A stretch of DNA of 64,000 nucleotides from Bhargavaea cecembensis DSE10 (GCF_000348905.1 NZ_AOFT01000003.1:178477-242476); one strand, 5' to 3'. Counted from the first letter of the stretch, positions 8,693 to 17,837 are shown. The notes: generated from the sequence alone by a model not told the origin. Program-made: numbers and translations.

Positions 8693-9460
8693 CTATTCAT
8701 TCATCTTGGCCACGATATCGATCAGCTCAAGCGGATCGCTGAAGTGTACGGAATATACGACATGTTCCGCCTGCCACTGGAGTGTGTTCGCCGCCGAACC
8801 GTAACCGCTCATATCGAATGTGCCGGCGCCGACTTCCTCCGTTGAGGGAAGATGAAGATACCTGAGCTTCCCGGCAATGGTGCGTGCCTGCCCGGTGATT
8901 TCTTCGCCGGCGCCTTCACCGTTCCTCCGGTGCACCAGGAACGACCAGTTTTCTTCATGCCAGACGATGCGCGCGCTTCCCGCGCCACTATCCATGTAGC
9001 CGGTGATGCCTTGGCCGAGGTCCGACGGCTGTCCCGTCTCCATTTCCGGTTCATAGTTGACGCCGGCCCGCGCGCCCTCCGCAGAATCATAGACAATGGC
9101 GCCCGCTGTGAGATAAGGGGCTTCCTCCTCCAGTTCCGGGGCATTCACCGGAACCGGCTCCTCCATCAGGTAATAAAACACTTCATACCCGTCGGCGTTC
9201 GCGGTCACCCTGGCGGTCAGGTAACGGTCGCCGGTCTCCAGATCGCGCGGGAGCTTCGGTTCCGCATCCGAATCCTGCATGACAGTCTCCCACACGTCCG
9301 CCAGGACATCCTGCTTCACCCTCTCGGAATCGTTCTGCCCGTTATTCCCGGCTTTCGCCTGCTCCTCACCGGCTTCCGGTTCCTCCACGTCCGACGGCCC
9401 GCACGCCCCGAATATCAGCAACAGTGCCGCGGGGAATAGAAGCCAGCTAAACCGCGCCAT
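8693..9460 (-). CDS. Predicted lipoprotein, unknown function
   Basis: This 255-residue exported protein begins with MARFSWLLFPAALLLIFGAC, where Cys20 is a lipobox cysteine. ATG 9460 has AAGGAG 9 nt upstream. After the lipid anchor comes an acidic low-complexity linker (about residues 21-50), then a globular domain without a motif I recognise; fragments such as WHEENWSFLVHRRN suggest a beta-rich fold. It stands where glmS follows glmM in B. subtilis, but it has its own terminator and glmM also ends in one, so it is not part of that operon. Confidence 0.75.
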   Translation of the reverse strand: MARFSWLLFPAALLLIFGACGPSDVEEPEAGEEQAKAGNNGQNDSERVKQDVLADVWETVMQDSDAEPKLPRDLETGDRYLTARVTANADGYEVFYYLMEEPVPVNAPELEEEAPYLTAGAIVYDSAEGARAGVNYEPEMETGQPSDLGQGITGYMDSGAGSARIVWHEENWSFLVHRRNGEGAGEEITGQARTIAGKLRYLHLPSTEEVGAGTFDMSGYGSAANTLQWQAEHVVYSVHFSDPLELIDIVAKMNE

Positions 9461-9528
9461 CTGTATCCGCTCCTTCCCGGGAAGTTCTCCCTTCTTTACC
9501 ATCTTATTTACCCGCCCGCCTCCGCAAT

Positions 9529-9563
9529 CAAAAAGCCCGCCCGGAATTTTCCGGACGGACCTT
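9529..9563 (-). terminator. Rho-independent terminator of the cdaA-cdaR-glmM operon
   Basis: CCGTCCGG and CCGGGCGG pair (one G-T pair) around AAAATT, followed by a T run on the minus strand. Confidence 0.8.
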
Positions 9564-9570
9564 CACTTTA

Positions 9571-10920
9571 TTATTCGGTGCCCATTTCTGCGCGGACAAC
9601 TTCCGCGATGCGGTTGACGTAGCGGGAGGATTCCTCCTCGGTCGGCGCTTCGACCATGACGCGCACGAGCGGCTCGGTTCCCGAAGGCCGGACGAGGACG
9701 CGGCCGTTGCCCGCCATGTCCTTCTCCACTTCCGAGATGACGGCGGCGACTTTGGCATTGTCCGTGACGGCATGCTTGTCGGTGACGCGGACGTTGACGA
9801 GTTCCTGAGGGAACATCTGGACGTCCGAAGCCAGGTCCGACAGCGTGCGGCCGGTCATCTTCAGGACATTCACGAGCTGGAGCGCGGTCAGCAGTCCGTC
9901 GCCTGTCGTGTTGTAGTCGAGCATGATGATGTGGCCGGACTGCTCGCCGCCGAGGTTGTAGTCGTTCTTCTTCATTTCTTCTACGACATAGCGGTCGCCG
10001 ACGGCAGTTTTGACGCTATCCAGACCGTGTTCGCCGATCGCCTTGTAGAAGCCGAGGTTGCTCATGATCGTGGAGACGACCGTGTTCTTGTTCAGGCGGC
10101 CTTCATCTTTCAGGTGGCGCGCGAGAATGAACATGATCTGGTCGCCGTTGACCACACGGCCGTTTTCGTCGACCGCGATCAGGCGGTCGCCGTCGCCGTC
10201 GAAGGCGAGGCCGATATCGGCGCCCTTGTCTTCCACGAAGCCGGCAAGCACTTCGGGATGGGTGGAGCCGCAGCCGTCATTGATGTTCAGGCCATTCGGC
10301 GAGGAGCCCATCGACGAGATGTCCGCATCCAGGTCGGCGAACAGGTGCGTGGCAAGGGACGACGTTGCACCGTGTGCGCAGTCAAGCGCGACGTGGATGC
10401 CCGTGAAGTCTTCATCGACCGTCTGCTTGAGGTACTGGATGTACTTCTGTCCGCCCTCCTTGTAATCGGTAACCGTGCCGAGGCTGGCACCGGTCGGGCG
10501 GGGCAGTTCGTCGGTTTCCTTGTCCAGCAGTTCCTCGATTTCCGCTTCCTGCTCGTCGCTCAGCTTGTATCCGTCGCCGCCAAAGAACTTGATGCCGTTG
10601 TCTTCAACCGGGTTGTGCGATGCGGAGATCATGACGCCCGCATCCGCGCTCATCGCGCGGGTCAGGTAGGCGACGCCCGGCGTGCTGATGACGCCGAGCA
10701 GCATGACGTCCGCCCCGATCGACAAAAGTCCTGCAACAAGTGCGTTTTCCAGCATATGGCCGGAGATCCGTGTGTCGCGGCCGATCAGGACCTGCGGCTT
10801 GCCGGATGCATGTTTCGTGAGGATATATCCGCCGTAGCGGCCGAGCTTGAATGCGAGTTCCGGTGTCAGGCCTTCATTGGCGACACCGCGCACCCCGTCT
10901 GTTCCGAAGTATTTTCCCAT
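9571..10920 (-). CDS. glmM: Phosphoglucosamine mutase
   Basis: GlmM converts glucosamine 6-phosphate to glucosamine 1-phosphate for UDP-GlcNAc and peptidoglycan synthesis. The 449-residue protein begins [15 protein letters not shown], the family hallmark. The phosphoserine loop [15 protein letters not shown] is near residue 100, the metal loop [12 protein letters not shown] near residue 240, and the phosphate-binding [15 protein letters not shown] near the C-terminus. Two adjacent ATG codons exist; the second (10920) matches the usual N-terminus. It is the last gene of cdaA-cdaR-glmM. In B. subtilis the CdaA, CdaR and GlmM proteins interact, so the linkage couples c-di-AMP signalling to cell-wall precursor supply. 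Confidence 0.97.
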   Translation of the reverse strand: MGKYFGTDGVRGVANEGLTPELAFKLGRYGGYILTKHASGKPQVLIGRDTRISGHMLENALVAGLLSIGADVMLLGVISTPGVAYLTRAMSADAGVMISASHNPVEDNGIKFFGGDGYKLSDEQEAEIEELLDKETDELPRPTGASLGTVTDYKEGGQKYIQYLKQTVDEDFTGIHVALDCAHGATSSLATHLFADLDADISSMGSSPNGLNINDGCGSTHPEVLAGFVEDKGADIGLAFDGDGDRLIAVDENGRVVNGDQIMFILARHLKDEGRLNKNTVVSTIMSNLGFYKAIGEHGLDSVKTAVGDRYVVEEMKKNDYNLGGEQSGHIIMLDYNTTGDGLLTALQLVNVLKMTGRTLSDLASDVQMFPQELVNVRVTDKHAVTDNAKVAAVISEVEKDMAGNGRVLVRPSGTEPLVRVMVEAPTEEESSRYVNRIAEVVRAEMGTE

Positions 10921-10958
10921 CATGACTCTCTCCTTCACTGTTGACGTTCAGTTAGTGT

Positions 10959-12350
10959 TCAGGCGGCGGCGATGCGGACAGTGACCCGTCCCGGAGCCGG
11001 TTCGGCTTTGATGCCGGATGGCCCGTCCACATGCACCACGAGTGACGCTTCTCCTTCACTGATGCCGCCTGCATTGACAAATAGCGTAAAATCGCCGGAT
11101 TTGGCGCTGTCCACGGCGTTTTTCGGTCCCCGGATCTTGAGGGAGAGCGGGCCGTCCGGCTGGATGACCTCTCCGGTCTGCCCTTCCTCAAGGCCCCGGA
11201 CTTCCACTGCAAGTCCGTCTAGGGTGCCGGAGGCCTCTTCGTCGGCAGCTTCGCCGTCTCCCGTGCCGCTTTCATTGCTCTGGGCGGTGTCCCCGCTGCC
11301 GGCCGGTCCGCCTGCCGGGCTTTCCGTTTCGGCTTCTTCCTCAGGCTGATCGGCTTCGGCGACCTGTTCCTCCGCCTCGTCCGGCGCTTCCGCCGTTTCT
11401 TCGTCATTGTCGTTGACTGTGGCACGGACGTCCACATCGATCGATTCCGGCGACACCTTGGTCACGCCTGCCGGTTTCTTGAGTTCCACGGTCAATTTCC
11501 CGCTGGCGGTCACTTTCGAAACATCGACCGCGACGGGAAGCTCGCCGATTTCATCCAGCACGTTCCTCGGCCCGAACAGCTTGACGGTCTCTGTAGCCGT
11601 GTTGACGGCGTCGATGGTGACGCCTTCCTCAGGCGTGCCGGATGTCTGCAGCGAGACCGGCACCGACCGGGAATACTCGGTAATGTCCGCCTTGACCGTC
11701 ACTTCGGCCGGCTCGATGATGACGTTCATTTTATTCAGGTCACGGTCAAGGACGCGGACGCTGGCCTGCTGCTCGAGCGGCCCGTCCACGCCCGGGTCGG
11801 CCGTGACCGACGCCTTGACGAAGCTGATCGACTCGATGACGCTCTTGGCGCCTGTGACCATGACGGTCGACGGCTCCGCCTCAAGCGAGTTGATGACGTG
11901 GTTTTCCGCGAGCAGCCGTTCGTTCATCTCCGGATCCACCCGGAATTCCCGGCTGATCCGTTCTTCGATGACGACATCGACCGTTTCGGGATCGATCGAG
12001 ACCTCAAGCTTTTCTGAGAGGTTCTCCGTGTGCACGCGGACCTCATGCGAGCCCATCGTGAGCGTGCGGAGGTCGACGAACACCGTGAAGTCCTTTAGCG
12101 TCCTTGTCGTACGGACGAGGTTGCCCGGCCCTTCGATGGTGACGCTGACCGTCTCGGGCGCACCCGTGACGACCGTATTTTCATCATCATAATACACTTC
12201 AAGCGGCACATCCTGCAGGACGGCGATATCCGTCCCGCCTGCGGCGCGGCTTCCCTGCTCCTCATCCGACTGGACGACGAGGAACATCAGGACGGCGAAG
12301 AACAGGGCGATGCCGCGGATAAACCACGGATTGTCCATGAACTTATCCAT
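10959..12350 (-). CDS. cdaR: CdaR, YbbR-domain regulator of c-di-AMP synthesis, with acidic insert
   Basis: This 463-residue protein is anchored by a single N-terminal helix (residues 10-27, WFIRGIALFFAVLMFLVV) and exposes several YbbR beta-domains outside the membrane. The third domain ends near residue 335. It is followed by a stretch of about 65 residues dominated by Glu, Asp, Ala, Gly and Ser before the last YbbR domain. That linker is not typical of the family as I know it. CdaR modulates the cyclase CdaA. ATG 12350 follows GGAGGG and overlaps the end of cdaA by 8 bp, which indicates translational coupling. Confidence 0.93.
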   Translation of the reverse strand: MDKFMDNPWFIRGIALFFAVLMFLVVQSDEEQGSRAAGGTDIAVLQDVPLEVYYDDENTVVTGAPETVSVTIEGPGNLVRTTRTLKDFTVFVDLRTLTMGSHEVRVHTENLSEKLEVSIDPETVDVVIEERISREFRVDPEMNERLLAENHVINSLEAEPSTVMVTGAKSVIESISFVKASVTADPGVDGPLEQQASVRVLDRDLNKMNVIIEPAEVTVKADITEYSRSVPVSLQTSGTPEEGVTIDAVNTATETVKLFGPRNVLDEIGELPVAVDVSKVTASGKLTVELKKPAGVTKVSPESIDVDVRATVNDNDEETAEAPDEAEEQVAEADQPEEEAETESPAGGPAGSGDTAQSNESGTGDGEAADEEASGTLDGLAVEVRGLEEGQTGEVIQPDGPLSLKIRGPKNAVDSAKSGDFTLFVNAGGISEGEASLVVHVDGPSGIKAEPAPGRVTVRIAAA

Positions 12351-13185
12351 TCTTCTTCCCTCCCCGTTTCCGCTTCGAGGCGGCCTGCGGTTCTGGCGCA
12401 GGACCAAACCACATTTTCCGGAGCAGTGTCTCAAACTCCTCAGGCGGCAGGTTGCGGTGAAGATCGCCGTTGCGCGTCAGGCTGACCGCCCCGGTCTCCT
12501 CGGAAACGACGATCGTGATGGCATCGGTCACCTCGCTCAGGCCGAGCGCCGCACGGTGGCGCGTGCCGAGCTCTTTCGAGATGAACGGGCTTTCCGAGAG
12601 CGGCAGGTAGCAGGCCGCTGCCGCGATCCGGTCCTGCTGGATGATGACCGCCCCGTCATGGAGCGGCGTATTCGGGATAAAGATGTTGATCAGGAGCTCC
12701 GACGTCAGATTGGAATGCATCGGAATCCCGGTTTCGATGTACTCCGACAGCCCGGTTTCCCGCTCGATCGAGATGAGGGCACCGATGCGGCGCTTTGCCA
12801 TATAGCCGACCGATTTCGTGACGGCTTCGGCAAGCCGGTCACGCTCCTCTTCCTCAGCCATGCTGCTTCGGGAAAACAGCTTCCCCCGCCCGATCTGCTC
12901 AAGCGCACGCCGCAGCTCCGGCTGGAAGATGATGATAACCGCGAGGAACCCCCACGTCAGCACCTGCTCCATGATCCAGTACATCGTCGTCAGGCCGAGC
13001 TGTTTCGTGACGAACCAGGCGATGACGACGACGAACACGCCCTTCAGCAGCTGGACGGCCTTCGTGCCCTTGATGATGGTAATCAGTTTATAAAGAACGT
13101 ACCAGACCAGGAGAATGTCCAGGATATTCACCAGGGCTTCCACCCATGTCAGGTCCGTAAAACGCTCAAAGAACGCCACAGGCAT
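12343..13185 (-). CDS. cdaA: Diadenylate cyclase CdaA
   Basis: CdaA makes cyclic di-AMP from two ATP. The 280-residue protein has three N-terminal membrane helices (about residues 16-36, 45-61 and 72-87) and a DAC domain. The catalytic DGA is at residues 177-179 (PLHDGAV) and RHR at 209-211 (GTRHRAAL). The basic C-terminal tail (SKRKRGGKKNG) is a little longer than usual. It is first in the cdaA-cdaR-glmM operon. Upstream on the minus strand a TATACT element at about 13220 may be its -10, without a convincing -35. Confidence 0.97.
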   Translation of the reverse strand: MPVAFFERFTDLTWVEALVNILDILLVWYVLYKLITIIKGTKAVQLLKGVFVVVIAWFVTKQLGLTTMYWIMEQVLTWGFLAVIIIFQPELRRALEQIGRGKLFSRSSMAEEEERDRLAEAVTKSVGYMAKRRIGALISIERETGLSEYIETGIPMHSNLTSELLINIFIPNTPLHDGAVIIQQDRIAAAACYLPLSESPFISKELGTRHRAALGLSEVTDAITIVVSEETGAVSLTRNGDLHRNLPPEEFETLLRKMWFGPAPEPQAASKRKRGGKKNG

Positions 13186-13505
13186 CCCCGCCTTTTCTTA
13201 ACGCTTGCATATCGGATAGTATACCATATCGGCCCGCTTCACCGCTCGGCTAAATGGAGGCTTCTGGATACAGGAATGGGTTCCCGGGAGACGGGCGGAA
13301 CAGGACGGAATCAGGGCGGGCCGGAAACACGGACAAACTCCCTTCCGGAAAGCACCTTGATGATTCAGCCCATGTGTTCTTTAAAACTATTTCCCTATAA
13401 CATTATACCCTATTTCCTCATTTTGACTTATAATCATCTGTAGAGGGGACCGGGTCTTTTTTCTCACTTCCCGGTCCGCATCAACATCATGGAGTGTGAA
13501 TCAAC

Positions 13506-15092
13506 ATGAGGAATTTGGGCCGTTTCGAGTCACTGAATGGCCGGACGGCAAGGAAGGACATCCTCGCCGGCATCACGGTCGGGATCGTCGCCATCCCGCT
13601 CGGCATGGCTTTTGCGATCGCTTCCGGCGTCAAACCGGAATACGGCATCTACACGACGGTGATCGCCGGGCTGCTTGTGGCACTTCTCGGCGGTTCCCGC
13701 TTCCAGATTGCGGGGCCCACGGGTGCGTTCATTCCGATCCTGCTCGCCATCGTCCTGGAGTACGGTTATGAAGACCTGCTCGTCGCGGGCTTCTTGGCAG
13801 GGGTGTTCCTCGTCATCATGTCGTTCCTGAAAATCGGGGACCTGATCCATTTCGTCCCGAGGGCGGTGACGATCGGCTTCACCGCAGGAATCGCCGTCAC
13901 GATCTTTACCGGACAGATCGGCAATTTCCTCGGCCTCGAGGGCGTGGAGCGCCGGGAATTCTTCCATGAGAACATGTGGGAGCTGCTCCGCAACATCGGC
14001 ACGTTCAACGGGTATGCCTTCCTGACGGCAGCGATCGGGCTTGCCGTCATCGTGATTCTGCCCCGCATCGCGCCGCGCGTACCGCTTTTTCTCGCTGCAC
14101 TTCTGATCCCGACAGTCGTGTCGGTTCTTTTTTATCCGGGCCAGCTCCCGACGATCGGGACAGCCTACGGCGGCATCCCGCAGCAGTTGCCGGAGTTCCG
14201 CCTGCCGGAAATCACGGGCGGCAAGGTCCTCGAGCTGTGGCAGCCGGCACTCATCATCGCGGCATTGGGTGCAATCGAGTCGCTGCTGTCCGCGGTCGTC
14301 GCCGACAACATGGCCGGCGGCAAAAAGTCTTCTTCCAACCGTGAACTGTTCGGACAGGGTATCGCCAACATGGCCACTCCCCTGTTCGGCGGGATCCCGG
14401 CAACCGGCGCCATCGCACGCACGGCGACGAATATCCGGGCGGGGGCCGTCAGCCCGCTGTCCGGCGGCGTCCAGAGTCTGTTCGTCCTGCTTGTCCTGCT
14501 GCTGTTCGCGCCATTCGCCTCGCATGTACCGCTCGCCAGCATGGCTCCGATCCTTATGCTGGTCGCATGGAACATGAGCGGGCTGCGGTCGTTCATCAAG
14601 ATTTCTCACCTGAAGACGGGAGATTCGGCCGTTTTGTGGGTGACGTTCCTCCTGACCGTCTTCGTCAACCTGACCGTCGGCGTCGAGGTCGGCTTCCTTC
14701 TCGCGGTCCTTGTCTTCCTGAGGAAGATGAGCGGCAAGCTGAAGATGCAGCCGGGCGAGGCCACCGCCGACGATTATATCTATGGCGGGGTTCCGAAAGG
14801 TTCGGTGTTCCGCACCGTACGGGTCGACGGACCGCTCTTTTTCGGAACCGCCCAGCAGTTCGAGCGGGAGATCGAGAAACAGCTCGAGACGCCTGCCGAC
14901 GTCCTCATGCTCCGGCTCCAGGGACTCTCCGCACTGGATGCCGGAGGCGTCGCCGCCCTGTCATTTGCCCACGACCTCGCCGACCGCCAGGGAATCCGGC
15001 TCCTTATCCAGGGCATCCCCGAAGAGAAAAAGATCCTGGTGAGAAAAAGCGGCCTGTATGAGAAGATCGGCGCAGAAAATATGGTTAAGTAA
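13506..15092 (+). CDS. SulP-family anion transporter with STAS domain
   Basis: This 528-residue membrane protein is a SLC26/SulP carrier, a family that transports sulfate, bicarbonate or other anions. About 10-14 helices occupy residues 20-405, including the AIPLGMAFAIASGVKPEYGIY segment conserved in SulP proteins and the FGGIPATGAIARTATNIRAG loop. A cytosolic STAS domain follows (about 430-525), with LQGLSALDAGGVAAL at the position of the usual phosphorylatable loop. Its ATG has only a distant GGAG. The leader contains a GGACCGGG/CCCGGTCC hairpin (13446-13484). It interrupts the usual sigW-rsiW-cdaA order. Sulfate versus bicarbonate cannot be decided here. Confidence 0.88.
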   Translation: MRNLGRFESLNGRTARKDILAGITVGIVAIPLGMAFAIASGVKPEYGIYTTVIAGLLVALLGGSRFQIAGPTGAFIPILLAIVLEYGYEDLLVAGFLAGVFLVIMSFLKIGDLIHFVPRAVTIGFTAGIAVTIFTGQIGNFLGLEGVERREFFHENMWELLRNIGTFNGYAFLTAAIGLAVIVILPRIAPRVPLFLAALLIPTVVSVLFYPGQLPTIGTAYGGIPQQLPEFRLPEITGGKVLELWQPALIIAALGAIESLLSAVVADNMAGGKKSSSNRELFGQGIANMATPLFGGIPATGAIARTATNIRAGAVSPLSGGVQSLFVLLVLLLFAPFASHVPLASMAPILMLVAWNMSGLRSFIKISHLKTGDSAVLWVTFLLTVFVNLTVGVEVGFLLAVLVFLRKMSGKLKMQPGEATADDYIYGGVPKGSVFRTVRVDGPLFFGTAQQFEREIEKQLETPADVLMLRLQGLSALDAGGVAALSFAHDLADRQGIRLLIQGIPEEKKILVRKSGLYEKIGAENMVK

Positions 15093-15098
15093 AAAATT

Positions 15099-15134
15099 CG
15101 CCGTCCCGGGAATGGGGCGGCGGATTTTTTGAAG
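15099..15134 (+). terminator. Rho-independent terminator of the SulP gene
   Basis: CGCCGTCCC and GGGGCGGCG pair, followed by GATTTTTT, 10 nt after the stop. Confidence 0.85.
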
Positions 15135-15159
15135 TGGGTTTCGGATTCTGGCAGTGGTT

Positions 15160-15233
15160 CCTGGTCTTTTGTTGTCTACGCCTAGACTCTTAGGGCGTGT
15201 GCCTGGTCTTTCGTTGTCCACGCCTGGTCTCGC
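15160..15233 (-). repeat. 21-bp periodic intergenic array, core GAAAGACCAGG (minus strand)
   Basis: CCTGGTCTTTT, CCTAGACTCTT, CCTGGTCTTTC and CCTGGTCTCGC start at 15160, 15181, 15202 and 15223, an exact 21-bp step. A second common word, GTTGTC(T/C)ACG, appears in alternate units. It fills the gap between two convergent genes. Confidence 0.8.
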
Positions 15234-15263
15234 GGGCCCTGCCGGCACCAGCCTGCCGCTGTT

Positions 15264-15680
15264 TTAAAGCCAGTTTCTTTTGTTGCCGGCCCTTTTTCTA
15301 TCAGACCGGTGGTGATCGTCCTTTTTTTCATCAGAACGGGGAAATTCAAATAACTTCGGTTTTGTTCCTGCATTTGAATGGCGTGTCTTATTTCTCCTGT
15401 CCCTTCTGTCCCTTTCGATTAGGTCCTCAAGTTTCCGAAGGCCCTTTTCCAGTTCAAAATCAGACAGCTCTCCCCTGGCATACAGGCTGCAAAGCATGCC
15501 ATAAGCGATTGATCGCGTATCGATTTCAATATTGACGGTCAGATCCACATCGGAATTTCCGCTGTGGCCCACCACTGTTTTGGATAGGTTCTCAACCTTC
15601 TCCCTTTTTTCGACCCGATCTCTATTTTCGAATCGATCTCTCTTCACAATCTTATCTCTCTGGGATTTCTCCATATCCAT
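15264..15680 (-). CDS. Charged protein with SGN-DVD motif, unknown function
   Basis: This 138-residue hydrophilic protein has no signal peptide or membrane helix. The first 35 residues are almost entirely Lys/Arg/Glu/Asp in a coiled pattern (RDRFENRDRVEKREKVEN). The middle holds HSGNSDVDLTVNIEIDTRS and then a helical SIAYGMLCSLYARGELSDFE segment, and the tail is again charged. The SGN-x-DVD-type strand recurs in the next gene upstream. I do not recognise the family; the composition recalls spore-coat or exosporium proteins, but that is a guess. AGGAGGG precedes the ATG. Confidence 0.65.
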   Translation of the reverse strand: MDMEKSQRDKIVKRDRFENRDRVEKREKVENLSKTVVGHSGNSDVDLTVNIEIDTRSIAYGMLCSLYARGELSDFELEKGLRKLEDLIERDRRDRRNKTRHSNAGTKPKLFEFPRSDEKKDDHHRSDRKRAGNKRNWL

Positions 15681-15711
15681 CCTCCCTCCTCGCCCTGATC
15701 AGAATAAAACA

Positions 15712-15744
15712 GGGAGGGTACTAGGAGCTGACTAGTACCCTCCC
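15712..15744 (-). terminator. Rho-independent terminator after the Asp/Arg-rich gene
   Basis: GGGAGGGTACTAG and CTAGTACCCTCCC form a perfect 13-bp stem, followed on the minus strand by TGTTTTATT. Confidence 0.85.
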
Positions 15745-15762
15745 ATGGCCTGAAAGGTATTG

Positions 15763-16149
15763 TTAGAAATCGATGCTCTGATCCTGGTCGGAATCAGCGT
15801 CGGAATCAGCACGGGATCGTACCCTTGCCCTGGAGTCGGAGTCGACGTCAATATCGATATCGACTCTGGCATTACCGCTGTTCGTGACACGGGCTCTTGC
15901 ACTGTTGGTGTTCCGGTCGCTCAGGCGGACATCGGTGTCATTGTCCGCATCTGCCCGGGAACGGGAGCGCGCTTCGTTATCGAAATCAATGTCAATGTCT
16001 ACATCATTGTCGTTTCTGCCAGAACGGTTCCGGCGTCGGTCGTCGTCATTGTCAAAGAACGAACGATTCCCGCGTCGGTCCCTGTCATCACATCTTTTTC
16101 GGTCACGATTTCCGAAGAACGAATCGTTTCTCCAAACTTTACTCATCAT
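15763..16149 (-). CDS. Asp/Arg-rich low-complexity protein with internal duplication
   Basis: This 128-residue protein is more than half Asp, Arg, Asn and Ser. It contains two related blocks: DVDIDIDFDNEARSRSRADA at residues 49-68 and RVDIDIDVDSDSRARVRSRA from residue 95. Each is an alternating Asp/Ile-Val strand followed by an Arg/Ser/Ala segment. No signal peptide or helix is seen. AAAGGGGGG precedes the ATG and a perfect terminator follows, so it is a real transcription unit. The alternating D-I-D strand could bind calcium or form a beta structure. It shares the SGN-x-(D/R)VD element with the downstream gene, so the two are probably related. The function is unknown. Confidence 0.65.
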   Translation of the reverse strand: MMSKVWRNDSFFGNRDRKRCDDRDRRGNRSFFDNDDDRRRNRSGRNDNDVDIDIDFDNEARSRSRADADNDTDVRLSDRNTNSARARVTNSGNARVDIDIDVDSDSRARVRSRADSDADSDQDQSIDF

Positions 16150-16321
16150 TTTCCCCCCTTTCCCTATGCTTCTGTAATATATTCATTTGGGTAAATCTAA
16201 CTTTGGACAATCGCCTTTACTCGTCATATTCAATGTTTGAGTCAATCGCACAGAGAATGTTCCCCAATTTGGGAGATGTCTCCATTCCCATTTTGCTTGG
16301 ACGGCAAAATCTTGACCGCAA

Positions 16322-16363
16322 TAAAAAAACAGGCTTGGAAGATGTCGCTCTTCCAAGCCTGTT
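16322..16363 (-). terminator. Strong terminator of sigW-rsiW
   Basis: AACAGGCTTGGAAG and CTTCCAAGCCTGTT make a 14-bp perfect stem with an 8-nt loop and a run of seven T residues on the minus strand. The remaining 16150-16321 interval shows no gene. Confidence 0.9.
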
Positions 16364-16436
16364 CTATTGAGGCAGGAAAAGGTGAAATCCCCTTTCCCCT
16401 GCAGTCCTCGCACCCGCCCGGCAGCGGGGTCTCCCC

Positions 16437-17081
16437 TTATTCTTCCTCATCACCGGCATCCGGTCCTTCGAAGACGGAGAGGCCTTCTTTGACGCCGGAC
16501 TTGATCGTGTACCATAGCCACTCGAAGGCACGGTCGATTTCTTCGATCCGGCCGGTGACGACGGCCGTGGAGGCCATGTATTTGGAGCCGTTGATGACGG
16601 TGACGTCACCCTCGACTTCTCCTTCGATATGCAGTTCGCCGTTCCTCACGACGAGGTCACCCTTGACGGTCTCGCCCTCGGGAACGGTGACTTTGTTCCC
16701 TTCGACGACGAGGTTCGGCTGGGTGGACACGGCCAGCTGCTGGTCGGATGTATTGAAATTCGAGAAAAGGGCGAGCCCGGCGAGGAGCATGAACATGGCC
16801 GCGGCGGCAAGCATCGGATGGCGGCCGAACCAGCGGCGCACGCCTGCGCTCTGTCGCTCCTTCGGCAGCGAAGCCATGACGCGGTTGCTGAAACCTTCCG
16901 GCGCCTCGATATGCGAGGCACTTTTCAGGAAGGCGACCGAACGGCTGAGCTGGTCCATATGTTCCTGGCATGCCGGACATTTCTCGAGATGCTCTTTCAG
17001 AATCTGCTCGTCCCGGCGGGTGATTTCCCCGTCCAGATAATCATGCATGTACTGGACGATTTCTTCCGGACACGGTTTCAT
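16437..17081 (-). CDS. rsiW: Anti-sigma-W factor RsiW
   Basis: RsiW holds SigW at the membrane until regulated proteolysis releases it. The 214-residue protein has a zinc anti-sigma domain with His31, Cys35 and Cys38 (HLEKCPAC), one membrane helix at residues 88-107 and an extracytoplasmic domain. The outer part contains VVEGNKVTVPEGETVKGDLV-type beta repeats like polymer-forming (bactofilin-like) proteins. It lies 12 bp downstream of sigW in one operon, ended by a strong terminator. By analogy with B. subtilis, site-1 (PrsW) and site-2 (RasP) cleavage would be expected; neither protease gene is in this window. Confidence 0.93.
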   Translation of the reverse strand: MKPCPEEIVQYMHDYLDGEITRRDEQILKEHLEKCPACQEHMDQLSRSVAFLKSASHIEAPEGFSNRVMASLPKERQSAGVRRWFGRHPMLAAAAMFMLLAGLALFSNFNTSDQQLAVSTQPNLVVEGNKVTVPEGETVKGDLVVRNGELHIEGEVEGDVTVINGSKYMASTAVVTGRIEEIDRAFEWLWYTIKSGVKEGLSVFEGPDAGDEEE

Positions 17082-17093
17082 CCCGATTCCCTC

Positions 17094-17657
17094 CTACAAC
17101 TTCTTCATTTGTTTCCTAAGGGCTTCTCGGCCCCTATGTATGCGCGTCTTCACTGTGCCCAGCGGCAGCTCGAGGATATCGCTGATCTCCTGGAGCGGCA
17201 GTTCCTCGATGTAACGCAGAACAATCGCCGACCGGTATTTGTCCGGCAGGCGGCTGATCTCGTACTGGACCCGCTCCTGCTGTTCCATCTTCTCGACTTC
17301 CTCTTCCGGCAGCGGCGAATCGTGGGCGAGGCTGGAATAGTGGTCCAGCCCGTCGGTGCCCGGCACCGGCGCGTCAAGGAACGTATCCGGTTTTTTCTTG
17401 CGGATCCGGTCGATGCAGAGATTGGTCGCGATGCGGTACAGCCACGTCGAGAACTTCCGCTTCTGGTCGAAGGTGTGCAGGTTGATGTAAGCCCTGATGA
17501 ACGCTTCCTGCGCGATATCCTCGGCTTCATGCCGATTGCCCAGCATCCGATAGCATACTTGGTACAGCCGGTTCTGATAGAGGGAAACGATTTCTTCGAA
17601 CGCCGACTGGTCCCCCTTCAGGACTTGCTTGATTCGTTTTTTGACGATGTCTTCCAT
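17094..17657 (-). CDS. sigW: ECF sigma factor SigW
   Basis: This 187-residue ECF sigma factor controls genes responding to envelope stress and antimicrobial peptides. Sigma region 2 includes the RLYQVCYRMLGNRHEAEDIA and FIRAYINLHTFDQKRKFSTWL segments (about residues 30-75). Region 4 ends with LPLQEISDILELPLGTVKTRIHRG at the HTH near residues 150-175. It precedes its anti-sigma factor. A sequence matching the SigW promoter itself (TGAAAC...CGTA) lies 40-66 bp upstream, so it is autoregulated. Confidence 0.95.
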   Translation of the reverse strand: MEDIVKKRIKQVLKGDQSAFEEIVSLYQNRLYQVCYRMLGNRHEAEDIAQEAFIRAYINLHTFDQKRKFSTWLYRIATNLCIDRIRKKKPDTFLDAPVPGTDGLDHYSSLAHDSPLPEEEVEKMEQQERVQYEISRLPDKYRSAIVLRYIEELPLQEISDILELPLGTVKTRIHRGREALRKQMKKL

Positions 17658-17696
17658 TCTTCTCGATTTCCCCCCGCTTCATGCGGCTAGTTGGTA

Positions 17697-17723
17697 TACG
17701 GACGGGCGCACCAAAGGGTTTCA
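17697..17723 (-). promoter_or_regulatory. SigW-type autoregulatory promoter
   Basis: Minus-strand TGAAAC (17718-17723), 17 nt, CGTA (17697-17700) matches the known ECF SigW promoter form and sits just upstream of sigW. Confidence 0.8.
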
Positions 17724-17837
17724 CTTTTTCCGTGAAAAAGTTTGAATTCAGATTACCCTTTTTTCGGCCGTACGGCTACAATTCCACTTATTGACTTCAT
17801 TGTATCAAAGGAAAATCTAAAAATCTTGAAAAAGCAC

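Noticed and set aside
13250..13400. Possible further 21-bp array before SulP
   Set aside because: GGAA words occur at irregular 10, 16 and 24-bp steps, not at 21.
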